Assembly: GCF_016808095.1 (NCBI RefSeq)
Contig: NC_068971.1
Location: 6,398,501 to 6,462,500 of the forward strand
DNA: 64,000 nucleotides
Direction: 5' to 3'
From: Vigna angularis
Lineage: Eukaryota; Streptophyta; Magnoliopsida; Fabales; Fabaceae
Each line of letters opens with the position of its first letter. Position 1 is the first letter of the stretch. A program made the translations under genes and the position numbers. Positions 37,103 through 48,540 of this stretch are shown here, piece by piece. The notes below the pieces were generated by a model, which saw nothing but the letters and a program-made list of their open reading frames with translations, searched no databases and had not been told where the DNA came from.

Positions 37103-37608
37103 TGTACCATATGGACCGGCCGGTCCGAAAGCAGTTCCGAGACTTAGACAATCATTGGTGTTTCTCCCATCTCTTCCCTATAGTATGGGCGGACGACTGT
37201 TGCGTAGATATTCACCTCACACGCTCTCAACCGTTCGTTCCTCTCCTGGTGAGTAATGTTGGTTTACCATACGGGCGAGGGATCAAGACCGACCGATTGG
37301 TAAATCAGGTCGTTAAGACGAGGATTAAGATAAATAAGGATTAGAGCTATTGGACTGGAATTGGGCCGTGATTAACTTTTCACTAATCCCAAGCCCATAG
37401 CAAAAACTATAAATACAGGTCAGAGGTAAGTGGTAGACAGGTTGCATTTATTACGCATTCATTGCTGTTTCATCAAATTGCTAACAATTTCGGTACTGAC
37501 TTTGGTATCGGAGAATCTCTGACAGGTTCCCCTGGACGACAAAAGTAGACATCGAAGTTTGGAGCGAGATCAGATAACAAGAAGACAAAAGGACAAATTG
37601 TAGAAGCA
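37103..37608 (+). mobile_element. Probable gypsy LTR remnant or solo LTR (borders uncertain)
   Basis: A GC-richer block in AT-rich surroundings starts TGTACCATATGG and ends near TAGAAGCA. It has a TATA box (TATAAATA, 37408-37415) followed by a CAGGT-type leader, as in the LTR at 27335. Style words (GACCGACCGATTGG, GCCGTGATTAACTT) match that family. No matching target duplication was found for these borders. Confidence 0.6.
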
Positions 37609-40260
37609 TTTAATAACTTAGCCCCTTTCAATCTTTTCCTTTCTTAATCCGAAGCTTCCTATTTTTTATTTATTGTATTACCTATTTTAAAATATTTTCA
37701 TTAAATGCATATTCTTATATCCCATCTTACAAAACATTATTCAACACTTTTGAATATTATTAAATCTCTTAAAATTTATTGTGTATATAAAAAAATATTA
37801 TTAATTAAGTATTAATCATTTAAACTTATCAAAATTCATCTTTTAATCACCATGAACAGTTGTAAATGTATACTCAATGACTTTTTTTTACTGTGTTTCA
37901 AATTATGTAAGGAAGAAAATCACAAGAAAACAAATCAAAAGTAAAATTTTTCGCCACTTGTAATGTACCGTGAAGGAAAGAATCATAAAATAGTAAAATG
38001 GTCGGCTACTTTTTTTCTCTATAATTTGGAAAACTTTTTTTTTCCGTGACTGGAACTTTCATCCGTGTGATGCACGCAATGTTATTTCATTTCTTTTATA
38101 TTAGTTTTCCTTTTTTTTTTCTTAAATTTATCATATGCAAGTTATAATTACATAAATATCTTTATTGCCTTTTCTTAATGAAGTATGAAAACGAAAAGAA
38201 TAAATGAACAAATCAATTTATAACTAAAAACATGCTGAAAATTTAAATCATGAAAACATGAGAAGTGAATCATCATAATTTCATTGTTTTAAAATTTGTG
38301 TTGATTAATATCAATCATTTGTGTGACTTGTGTTTATGTCTTTTGTTAATGTTGTAAATCTATAATGATTTTTTCTTGAAAAATTTATTAGTGGTATTAG
38401 AATAGATAGGTAACTTTAGTAATTTATTCAAATAAATATAAAAAAGATAATATATCTAAAAATATTTTTCTCATATAAGTATATTCTATTAAATTTTGAG
38501 TTGAAATAGTGTAATATTTTAAATTTTGAGTTGAGAATCTTGTTGGTATTATATTTGTTTAATGATTTCTTTTCCAAAGATTTATCAAGGTATTAGAAAA
38601 CTTTTAGACATACTTTATTGTTATAAATGAAAATTTTGAATATGAATAATGAAGTTACCTAGTTTAGGTATACTGATGAAGTGGATGACCTAATTGCTTA
38701 TGTGTAAAAGTTGATGAAATGAATGAATTGTTTTGGATGGTGAAGATAATGTGGCATAACATAACAATCAAACGTTGTTGTCACTAACTTTGTCTTTGCT
38801 CCCCTTCCCAAGAAAGCAGCCACAAGAAAAACAAAATCATAAAAATGAAAAACGTTAGACCGACAAAGTTGTAGGAATCCAAAAATTAAAAAAAGAAAAA
38901 TGAATTTTCTGGCATTGAAGAAACTATGGAGTATGGAGCAAGTCTTTGAATTATTGCTCACACTTTTGACTCAGTCCTCATCTTTAACTCCCATCACCGG
39001 ATAACCCACTGCTTTCATTATTTGACCCACATCTCCTTTTCTTTTCACTTTAATTTTTACTTTATCATGTTTTAAAATATATTAATATACAACTGTATAA
39101 AATCATAATACTAATTTTTTTTTCTAACTACGTGATACAATCATATCATTATTATTATTATAATGCTGGATCCGGAATTAAAATCACAATTTGTTTGTCT
39201 TTATGGTGTAAAGTTTTTTTGTTATACATTTAATTAGCTATAAAATATAATAAAAAATTGTTAAAAAACGCTTTTATATGACATTGTGAAAAGAATATTA
39301 AACCAGTTTTAAATTCACTCCCCCTCTTTAATAAAAAATTGATAGAATTGAACTCCGTATTTTCCAAGCTCACAAGGCAAACAACATTGATGCTTTTTTT
39401 CTTCTGCGCCCCTATAATCTCTAACTGCACCTCAATCATTTCCAAAATATCATTTTATTTTACAAGAGTGACTTTTAGTTTGTTTGACATAATATTTTAC
39501 TGTTTTTATTCAGTCTAACATAATATTTAAAATACGGTCTTTATTGAGGCTTTTTTTATTCTGAAACAACTCATTTATTTGAATATCAACAATTTAATAT
39601 TATGATTATTATTTATAATGATATATCATTTTATTATTATTAACTATTATGTTATTATATACTTGAGATAAATATTATTTTAATAATAAATATAAGTTTA
39701 AAATTATTTAATTTTATAAATAAAATTAATATTCTTCAATAAATACTTATTCAGTATTTTTTTTATATTCACGAAAACTTTATTTGTTCTTACGCAAACA
39801 GTGTATCTTTTGTAGGAATTCTCAACCACAACAAAAATTTATCCCGACCAATAAAAACTTGGAATTTTTGAAATATGATTTCTGAAACAATATTTCTAAA
39901 ATAAAATAATCAAAATAGGATTTCCAAAATAATGTTATTGAAACACATAAAATGCATTCCAAAATAAAACTTTCAAGATAAAGAACGAGTTTCTTTTGCG
40001 AAGGAGTTGTCCTTCTTTTCTCTTCTTCCTCTTTAACAAGCAGTAATTGTGAGATGATATAACAGGAAGGGTAGTTTAGTGATTCTATCTTAGAAAGGAG
40101 TGTGGTTAATAAGAGTGGGGTGGAGAAAGAAAAAAGGAAGTGGAAGTTTAGTCTGTTGAGGTGCGAAGTGATGATGGGTTGAAAGAAGCATGAAGTGGGC
40201 CTGGAAGATGGGCCCGGAAAGAGGTGAGGAGAAGATAAAAATATGAAGATTGAAAGGTTG
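37609..40260. other. AT-rich spacer left of PSAL
   Basis: No gene recognised. Imperfect duplicate text occurs at 38492-38530 (AAATTTTGAGTTGA twice). Confidence 0.5.
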
Positions 40261-40267
40261 GGTTTTG

Positions 40268-40304
40268 GATAAGGGATAAGGTTTTGATATGCATATCAAC
40301 CAAT
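40268..40304 (+). promoter_or_regulatory. PSAL upstream elements: two I-boxes, a 12-bp palindrome and a CCAAT box
   Basis: GATAAG occurs at 40268-40273 and 40275-40280, the palindrome GATATGCATATC at 40286-40297 and CCAAT at 40300-40304, 115-150 bp before the PSAL start codon. GATAAG I-boxes are known light-response elements of photosynthesis genes. No clear TATA box is seen nearer the start, which fits reports that some photosystem I gene promoters lack one. Binding is inferred only. Confidence 0.5.
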
Positions 40305-40417
40305 GGGATGAGAGGGGGTTCAAGAGCCACAAGCTTGATGTTGCAGTGAGAGATGAAAGTACTTAGCCAGTTCAGTTCCTGAATTGGGACAGTCTCTCTT
40401 CTACAAACTCTCTCGTC

Positions 40418-41130
40418 ATGGCAGCTTCTTCTCCAATGGCAATCCAACTCAAGTCCTCCTTCACTAGGACTCTTGTCTCACCCAAGGGTCTCTCTTCCTC
40501 TTCTCCACTTCCCCTCTACCCTTCTAGAAGACACTCCACCTTCACTGTTAAGGCCATCCAATCAGAAAAGGTATTCTCTTTTTTAATATTCATAATAATC
40601 AACACATTCATTTTCTCATTTTATCGATTTCCTGGCAGCCAACGTATCAAGTCATTCAGCCCATCAACGGTGACCCATTCATCGGAAGTCTCGAAACGCC
40701 GGTAACATCCAGCCCTTTGATCGCCTGGTACCTCTCCAACCTCCCTGCTTACAGGACCGCAGTCAGCCCACTCCTCAGAGGCATCGAAGTGGGCCTGGCC
40801 CACGGCTACCTCCTCGTGGGCCCCTTCGTGAAGGCCGGCCCTCTCAGGAACACCGAGTACGCGGGCGCAGCGGGCTCGCTCGCTGCCGGTGGGCTTGTCG
40901 CGATCCTGAGCATCTGCCTCACAATCTACGGGATCTCATCGTTCAACGAAGGAGACGCATCCACGGCCCCTTCCCTGACCTTAACGGGCCGCAAGAAGCA
41001 GCCCGATCAGCTCCAGACCGCCGACGGATGGGCCAAGTTCACCGGGGGCTTCTTCTTCGGAGGCATTTCGGGTGTTATTTGGGCCTACTTCCTCCTCTAC
41101 GTCTTGGACCTTCCTTACTACATCAAGTGA
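40418..41130 (+). CDS. PSAL: Photosystem I reaction center subunit XI (PsaL) precursor
   Basis: Exons 40418-40570 and 40639-41130 are joined by a 68-bp GT-AG intron in phase 0, giving 214 residues, normal for plant PsaL precursors. Residues 1 to about 50 are a Ser/Thr-rich chloroplast transit peptide ([17 protein letters not shown]). The mature part has the family landmarks [47 protein letters not shown] and the C-terminal [12 protein letters not shown], with hydrophobic membrane spans around residues 95-165 and 185-210. PsaL sits in the thylakoid membrane, completes the photosystem I core next to PsaI/PsaH, helps bind chlorophyll and is needed for LHCII docking in state transitions. Exon 2 is clearly GC-richer than its surroundings. 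The gene is convergent with the RIC4-like gene 490 bp downstream. Confidence 0.98.
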
Positions 41131-41620
41131 TTTGTTTCTCTCTCTCTTTTATTAATTCATTCTCTATGAATGGACAGTGAATGAATGAAGAGTTATTTGT
41201 GCAATAGAGATGCATGTAAATGATGATGTATTTTATGACTCTCAACGTGTCACAAATGCTAAATTCTCTCTCTTATTCTTGCCATTTCTTAATAGCTTTT
41301 GCTATTACATATACATGCATGGATGATGAAACCCTAACTTGTTAACACGAACTCTTCAAGACTTTAAGTATTACAACTTCGTGGATTTATAGGATCGAGA
41401 AAATTAAAATGAATCATGATTAGTTCGTGGCAAGGTTTGTGTTTTATTACTTATTTTCACATATTGACGTTGGTTTTAATTATAAATTTACATAGAAACT
41501 CAACAAGATAGTAAATTGAAGCACCAATATATATATATATATATATATATTGTGAAGGATTGATACATGAAGTGAGATTTCTAGTTTGACATATAAGAAT
41601 ATTCTTAAAAGGGTGGAATA
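41131..41620. other. Convergent spacer between PSAL and the RIC4-like gene
   Basis: Holds both 3' UTRs and a short (AT)n run at about 41527-41550. No other gene. Confidence 0.7.
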
Positions 41621-42750
41621 CTAATTAGGAGATGACGATGATGTTTGAAGTTTTGGGTGTTGGAGGGCAGAAGATTGAGATGATAGAGAGAGGAGTTGTG
41701 GAGGAATGAGAGGATCCCATCCTTTAATGGGATCATTAGAAGTTGCAATGCCATCCCAACCGATGTGTGTCACGTGCTGCACATCTGTTGGACAACCTAT
41801 TTCCATGTCTATTTCCACCTCTTCGTACTCATCTTTCTCCACTGCACATCGATACAACTTTTTAACAACATTATTGAATCAAAATCCGCAGATAAATTAT
41901 GAGGTTACGCACCAAACAATTGAGAGAAGTTCTTGAAACCCTTGAAGAGTCTGTTGAAGCCATTGGATAGGTTATTCTTCATGTTTTCACCAGACAAAGT
42001 CTCTGAATCCTCAACACCTTTTGCTCCTTCTGTCTCGTCCCATGCAATTATACCAACCAGATAATAAGATACAACCGATTAAATAATTAAAAGACTTAAA
42101 ATTAAATTTTAAATCTAATTTAATTCTACGAAATTAATTTATAAAAAAAATTTGTTTAATATTATCTCTAATCAAACTAGATTTTCACACAAAAATTTTA
42201 AATTATACAATTTATTTAAAATTAATTTTAAAAAATGTTTAAGATATCAATTTTTTATAATTTTACTACTGGGTCACTTATTATAACAAATAAAAATATG
42301 ACACTCAAAATATATACTTACTTAAATTTGTAATATTCATAGAAAAGTTCCTTTTTATTTGTAAATATAACAAGGTAAATTATGATATCATAATAAGTTA
42401 TCATTAAAATTTATTTTTCTATTAATTAAACTTAATCCAATATGACTTGACTAATAAATTTAATCTTTTATGTTTTACTTTAGTTATAGGAATATTAGTA
42501 TTTATAATCCATGCAAAATTAACTCTATACCTCCATCATAGAGAGAGAGAGTTTTGAATGATGAGAATGGAGAAATAGAAATTGTAAATAAATTGAGAGA
42601 GAGAGAGAGAGAGAGACTTATTGAAGGAGGTGATGGATTGGTGTATGGTTTTGATCTTCTTGTGTGAGGAACACCAACAGCAACACTGGCCTCAGAGATG
42701 CAACCAGCAGAGAAAGGAAGAATCACAAGCCTTTCCATTCTTTGTCTCAT
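41621..42750 (-). CDS. RIC4-like CRIB-domain protein (ROP GTPase effector), three exons
   Basis: Exons in transcript order are 42750-42618, 42029-41913 and 41841-41621, giving 156 residues. The N-terminus MRQRMERLVILPFSAGCIS matches the RIC2/RIC4 group's conserved start. Exon 2 gives NRLFKGFKNFSQLF, a basic amphipathic segment. Exon 3 carries the CRIB motif IGCPTDVQHVTHIGWDG (residues about 95-111), followed by GWDPLIPP. Family knowledge: RIC proteins bind active ROP (Rho-of-plants) GTPases through CRIB at the plasma membrane; Arabidopsis RIC4 promotes cortical actin assembly in tip growth and pavement cells. The exon 1 to 2 junction is the least certain part: the donor GTCTCT is weak and lies in a GA-repeat, chosen because the phases match. 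The start ATG at 42750 is preferred; another ATG is four codons in. Confidence 0.88.
42597..42616. repeat. (GA)n microsatellite at the RIC4-like intron 1 donor
   Basis: A pure GA run of about 20 bp (CT on the coding strand) starts at the proposed splice donor and occupies the first intron bases. A second shorter GAGA run lies at 42540-42549. Confidence 0.9.
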
Positions 42751-43732
42751 TGTTCTTTCTTCGATCAATGCAACCTTTGATCTTAGATTTCACAACAACA
42801 ATATATAGCCCTAGCTACCCTACTTCTTCTTATAATATAATAATGATTCACACACCTTAAATTCAATTTCCTCTCAACATGTTATCATTACGTATACAAA
42901 GTCAAGCTACATCTTATAAACAAATCCGTTTGGTGAATGAAAGTGACATACACACACATACGCAAGATTCATATATATATGTGTATATATGCATTTTCTT
43001 TACACCTTTTCTTTTAACCTAATATGTTGGGTTGCATCATATGCAATGTATTCCATTTCCATTCACTTTATGTGTCTCTAACGAACATCACCTTCAAAAA
43101 GTTAGTTTGGTTGAGTAGTGAATGACTAAAGCCAAATCAAACACTATGAACAAAATAAATATAATATCACATCATAATTTGCTCCTCGTAGACTCATTTT
43201 CTTCACTTACCTCTCTTCTACAATAAGTCATCGATTATATATCTTTTTGTTTTATAGTTAGTTGTAGTGTACATTATTTTTTTGTTGCAAGAAAAATAAA
43301 AGGGCATTATCCATGTTTTTTATATTGCTTGTTTTGGACTCGATCTAGATGTAGTGATTCCCAAGCGAAGCTCCGAATGAATCTTGAACTCGTGGCGATG
43401 GAGCCAAAATTGATATTTCTTGAAAACAAAGAAGAATGGCATCATTGATTGTAAGAATTGAAAGTGGATTTGTTGAAGGCAGGTTGAGTTGTCTCTCTTC
43501 ATACTAAATTTGATGTGAGTTCATTAACGGAAGCTTAGCAACTTAATGAAGCTTTAATCAATTCTTACTTAGGGATCAAATTATGTCACAACCTTCCCTA
43601 CATTAAACATTGTTGAAGTTCCACTCATTTTCGAAATCATTTCAAAGTTTATTTAGTAAAATCGAAATATTAAACCTAACATACTCAATTATGAAGTTAT
43701 CTAAATAATATAACAATTATACAAACTAGTGT
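42751..43732. other. RIC4-like promoter side and spacer
   Basis: Includes the 5' UTR and promoter of the minus-strand RIC4-like gene, and a CACACACATACG/ATATATATGTGTATAT tract at about 42950-42990. No further gene. Confidence 0.5.
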
Positions 43733-44340
43733 TGTCAAAGTGGATTAGAACCTGTGAGCCAACCTCATCCACTATGGATTTTTACCGAGTTGGGTTAAAA
43801 ATTAATTAAAATTTTGATACGGGTCAATTTGGAGTCCGGCTCACTAAGAACTTGACTCATTCGAGTTAAACCTATGGTGAGTCGAATTGACTCACAAATC
43901 CAACTAATTTTTATAATATATATTTTTTGTTAGGTTAGTCATTTACAAAATATTAAATAATTACGTAATATAAAAAATCTACAAATCTATACTTAATAAC
44001 TCAATTTTTATGTGGAAACAAATTTGAATCGCTACGAAGCCATTAAAATTTTTGTTAAGGAGATTTTGTGATATCTTTGTATGAATAAAATTTTATGTTT
44101 GATTGATAATAAATATAATTTAAGACCTTGTCCATTTATTTAGATTTGAATTAAAAATATTTTGTTTTTTTAATTAAAAAAACTTATAATTAAGTAAGCC
44201 AGTAAGTCAATCTATTAACTTATCAACCCAGACCGGATTGGATTCAATTTTTTTTTATTCATTAATAAGTGAGTCGAATTAGGTTGGCTCACTAAGTGAC
44301 TAACATGTGATGGACCAAGTCGGATTGAGTTAGATAACCT
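43733..44340 (+). repeat. Dispersed repeat copy 1 (GTGAGCC/GGCTCAC-rich element)
   Basis: Rich in GAGCCAACC, GGTGAGTCGAATT and GGTTGGCTCACTAAGTGAC. The same text occurs in reverse complement at 45625-46310, so the two are inverted copies of one element. Its look resembles small plant DNA transposons (hAT-like families). No transposase and no sure target duplication. Confidence 0.6.
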
Positions 44341-44488
44341 ATTTTAATGTATTGTTATTATTATTATAACACTAAATTTATTATATAATTTTAAATTCGT
44401 CCTATTAGCATATTAAAGGTCTTAGGCTTTGTAGAGAAGTCTACGTGAAATAAATAACTAGGACAAACCTTAGATTTGAGATTTAGGT

Positions 44489-45615
44489 GTGAACTATGGG
44501 TGTTGCTCCCTCCACCACCTCATTCCTGTTTCACCCCTCTCTTTATTTTCCCATTCTTATTTTACCCTTAGTAAAATTTTAGGGTTAATATTTTTTAACC
44601 TCTACCCACTCCAATCCTCTACATGTATGCAGCGACAACTCTTCTTCCTCTTTATTGTTCGTTCCCTCATTGTTTCATTGTGCTCTTCTTCCTCTTTTTC
44701 ACGTTCCACTTCTTCCTCTCATTCTTTAATTGTGATAGAATTGTGGTCTCAGAGTGTGGTGGACTTTCATTAGCTGGTGTGCTTAGTCAGAGATTGCAAG
44801 TGGTGGTGGAAGCAATTGATCAGCCGTGCCAAGATCGGTGTGTGGTGGTGGTGTGGTGGTGCTTGAAGGATTCGTCGTGAAGGTGCATAATAAACCCTAA
44901 AAAAATAAACGTATAATCTTTAAACGGATGTGAGCATCCCTCAACGGATGTCAACATCCGTTTGATGTCAACATTCGTTTGATGTCAACATCCGTTTTAG
45001 GGAAAACGAATGTCGATATCCATTTTGCCTTAAACGGATGTTGACATCCGTTGACGGATGCTCACATCCGTTTAAAGTTACATGTTTATTTTTCAGTTTA
45101 TTTTTATATATTAATTTTGGAGATATTTTAATAATGTAATTTATATGTTTTGATGTATTATTTTTGAATATACTTTTGATGTATTTTAATAATGTATTTT
45201 TGAAGATCTTTATTGTTATTAGTTTATATTTATAATTTTTTTGTATTTTGCAGTTATATATAATTAGTTTTTTGTTTTAATGTTTTGGTATAATATATAT
45301 TTTTTATATATGGTTTTTTTATTCTTTAACAATTTTATAATCATATAAAAACATATTTATTAGTTTAATTATATGAAATATATAATTTTATTATATTAAT
45401 ATTTTTGTAATTAAAACAAACGGATGTGGTGGAGTTTGGGGGGCTGGGAATCTGAAAAGAGAGAGAAGGAGAGTTGGGAGGTGAGACTGAGTGAAAAGTA
45501 AAAATGGGTAGAAAGATAGGGTTTGAGTTTAAAGTAAATAAATAGGGTTAAAAGTAAAAAAGGGGAGGTGGAGGGAGAAGTGGTGGTGGTGGAGGGAGCA
45601 ACACCCGTGAACTAT
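44489..45615. mobile_element. Non-autonomous MULE (1.1 kb) with 9-bp target duplication
   Basis: The element is 44498-45606, flanked by identical 9-mers GTGAACTAT (44489-44497 and 45607-45615). Both ends read inward GGGTGTTGCTCCCTCCACCA for about 22 bp of perfect inverted repeat, after which both arms continue as C/T-rich text with TTTTACTTTTAACCC-like similarity. No transposase. The left interior (44620-44880) is GC-richer and Val/Trp-rich in one frame, possibly captured host sequence. It holds an unusual hairpin at 44922-45073. Its terminal repeat is unrelated to the MULE at 8628, so another transposase must mobilise it. Confidence 0.92.
44922..45073. repeat. Hairpin with 42-bp arms inside the non-autonomous MULE
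   Basis: Arms 44922-44963 and 45032-45073 are reverse complements with one mismatch. Each is itself made of repeated AAACGGATGT/ACATCCGTTT words, which also recur in the loop (44964-45031). Confidence 0.95.
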
Positions 45616-45624
45616 TTAAGATGA

Positions 45625-46310
45625 AGTATATGTTGTCAAAATGGGTAATCCGATTCGACTCGGCCCGGCCCACCACAGGTTGGTCACTTAGTGAGTCAAC
45701 CCAACCCGGCTCACTTATTAGCAAGCTGAAAAAATTTGAACCCAACTCGATCCACCACAGATTGATGGGTTAAACGTGTTGGCTCACTAGCTCATTTAAT
45801 TATAAGTTTTTTTAAATAAAAAAAATTACAATTTTTTTTAATTCAAATCTAAATAAACTTCACACTAAAATGATATTAAATTCCAGAGACAATTCAAAAT
45901 AAAAAAATGCATCATACAATCCAAGCGTAATCCAAAAACATGTGTAAAAAGACGAACAAATAAGTATTTAATATTGATATTTTTTGTATCACTTGTTTAT
46001 TTATAATATTAGAGTCTTGAATAGATAAATCTATAATATTTTTCACTATTAAAACATCTTCTTCTTTATCACTATCTACAGTATAATTAAAAGAATGCTA
46101 ACTAATAATATTGAAACACAAAATAATAAATAATTAAATTAAATTAGGTGAGTTGGTGAGCCAACCCGACTCACCACGGATTCAACGCGGTGAGCTAAGT
46201 TCTAAGTGAATCTGATTGAAAACTAACCCGCATAAAAGAATTACATTTTTTCGTAACCTGACTAAAACTCGTGGTGAATCGGGTTAGCCCGCATGTTAAA
46301 ACTCATTTTC
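45625..46310 (-). repeat. Dispersed repeat copy 2 (inverted relative to copy 1)
   Basis: Begins TTGTCAAAATGGGTAATCCG and contains CCCGGCCCACCACAGGTTGG and GTGAGCCAACCCGACTCACC. It is the inverted counterpart of 43733-44340. Ends are not sharply defined. Confidence 0.6.
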
Positions 46311-47745
46311 ACATCACTAAGTTGACTTGTCTCATTTTTAACTGTACACATTTATTTTTAATGAAAAGTGTAACCTATTTTGTAATCCTCATTCAATAAT
46401 TTAATCAAGTTAGTGTAAGAATTTAACAATTAAATTAAATAAGTGAGACCCGATAAAAAAAGTTAAATGACGTATTTTTTCCTTTTGCTTTTTAATCATT
46501 ATTTAAATATATTATCAGGCACAAGTGTCTTTACATTAAACTTTTCTTTTTCTTCTGTTTTCAAATAACTTTAAAATTCTACCTATCTCTCTTCTCTCCT
46601 TTGCATCTCCCTTATTTCCTCTCAAAATCTCTGATTATTACGAGGTAATTTGCAGCAACATCACTGAACAGATGAATGAAGACTATATGACAGGTTACAC
46701 TGCACCACGTTCTAACCAAACGACAAACACTAGGTCTAACAAATTCATGTTCATGATAGTAACGAACATACTTATAGTTCACAAAGATAAAACTGTCACT
46801 GTGATGTGTTATCTTATTCTTATCTGTATCTGAACCAATAATAGTGTTCATTTTGTCTGTGATTGGTGTAAATCTGTTAAAAACAAATGATGCGTCCATA
46901 CAGTATAACTGAGAATTAACTTACCCTGTAGCCTATAGGAGACAAAAAAGCATCAAGTGTCTCACCTATAATGACCACAACAACTTGCACAATAAAACAT
47001 GATCAAGTCCTTTTCTACCATTGCATCTTTCCAATAAGATGTAATGTTGATTAGTAGAGAAGTTAAAGCATGCACAACCACACATCGATACAACCAATTA
47101 CCCATATGATATATTTGTTTATTTGCCATCCAAAAGAGAGAGAAAATAGCAGTGCTGTTTCTTCTGTTTGAAATCATTAATTATATTTGTTGGGTCTACG
47201 AAGGAAGTTTACTAAAGAGATATAAAAGATCTAAGTTGAATAACATAAGAGATCAACACCATTCTGTTTAAAACCTTAAGACAATGAGTTAATGGATCTT
47301 CAACCTTATTTTTATAGAACTTAAATTCACACTTGGAAATCTAACAGTAGTAACTATTACATTTTCCATTTACTTCAACTGAATGTCTCGAATTCAACAA
47401 CTGGTTCTGTCAGTTCTACTAGAAATTGCCATTTTTGTCGAACTGAACAACCGGTTTTCAAGATTTTCTGATGTTTAGAACTAGATTGTGCATATATTAC
47501 TATTGCAGAACAAATTGTTAAGCCACAGAGCATCAAAGAAATTCCAATTTGCAGAATTATCTATACAAAAAATATGCATTGTGATTTGCATGATTATAGC
47601 AGATATGAGAAGAGTGCGAGTAATAATTAAAGTGCTTAAAGTACTATTGGCCTACATAGAAGCTACGAAACCAGAAGCTAGATAACTAACGAATTGTGGC
47701 AGAGCTTCCTTGATGTACAAGACCTTGAGTATGAAGATTCAGAGT

Positions 47746-47829
47746 TAGGTGAGTGGTATGTGAGAATATGAAAAGGATAAGACATGATAGGTGAGTGGTA
47801 TGTGAGAATATGAAAAAGATAAGACATGA
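47746..47829. repeat. 42-bp tandem duplication
   Basis: Units 47746-47787 and 47788-47829 (TAGGTGAGTGGTATGTGAGA...) differ by one base. Confidence 0.95.
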
Positions 47830-48351
47830 TAGGCAAGTTTAAAAGGGTTTACCTTTCAATCAAGTGCGCAATGAGGGTTGCTTAACATGCTGGATTGAAC
47901 AACGCAGACAAAGGGGCTTAGATTCGGTCCCTGCTCATGGTCTTCCATTAGTAGGTCATCTGTAAGTATCAAGTTCTTGCTTAGGTTTGTACCATGCAGC
48001 CTCCCCTCCCTGCTAATTTTGTTCCTCCGAACAAACTTCAAAGATGATTATTGAGATGGATAAAGGTGGCAAATACAAGAGATCTAATGTACTAGTGCAT
48101 CAAACACTGAAGCCATTCCAATAATAATGATTTATTTTTGTCAGTGTGTGACATATAAAGCTAGTAACCGGGAGCTTTGGAAGTTCCACAAATTTTTTTG
48201 AAACAAATATGACCAGAACCCACAAGCTACTTCAACATATATGCTCTCTATACACAGTAAATCTTTCATGTCTTTAGTTACAACTTAATTTATTAGATCA
48301 TTTTAATAAATTGATTAATAAAATATAGTGATCCTTACACATTTAATAATT

Positions 48352-48352
<1 letters not shown>

Positions 48353-48392
<40 letters not shown>
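48353..48392. repeat. (AT)n microsatellite
   Basis: Pure AT run, read directly. Confidence 0.98.
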
Positions 48393-48393
<1 letters not shown>

Positions 48394-48540
48394 CGAAAAT
48401 TACTCACCATTTTCACTCTATTGCAACTAGTCTCAGATGCATTGATAGATGTACGTACCACAAATTAAGACATCATGACTGGACTCAGAACATGAAGACT
48501 ATATCGTATACTTAATAATAGTAATTGTGTTTTACCTATG

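Larger units (their letters stand above)
46311..48540. other. Spacer downstream of the PPR gene
   Basis: Holds a 42-bp tandem duplication (47746-47829) and an (AT)n run (48353-48392). Small open frames at 46612-47177 and 47856-48041 on the minus strand have no recognisable content. They could be 3' UTR exons of the PPR transcript but nothing proves it. Confidence 0.5.

Noticed and set aside
38698..38961. 87-codon minus-strand frame with a hydrophobic stretch
   Set aside because: AT-driven composition, no recognisable motif, isolated in spacer.
46612..48041. Small minus-strand frames right of the inverted repeats
   Set aside because: No family resemblance and no splice logic linking them to the PPR gene; left as spacer.
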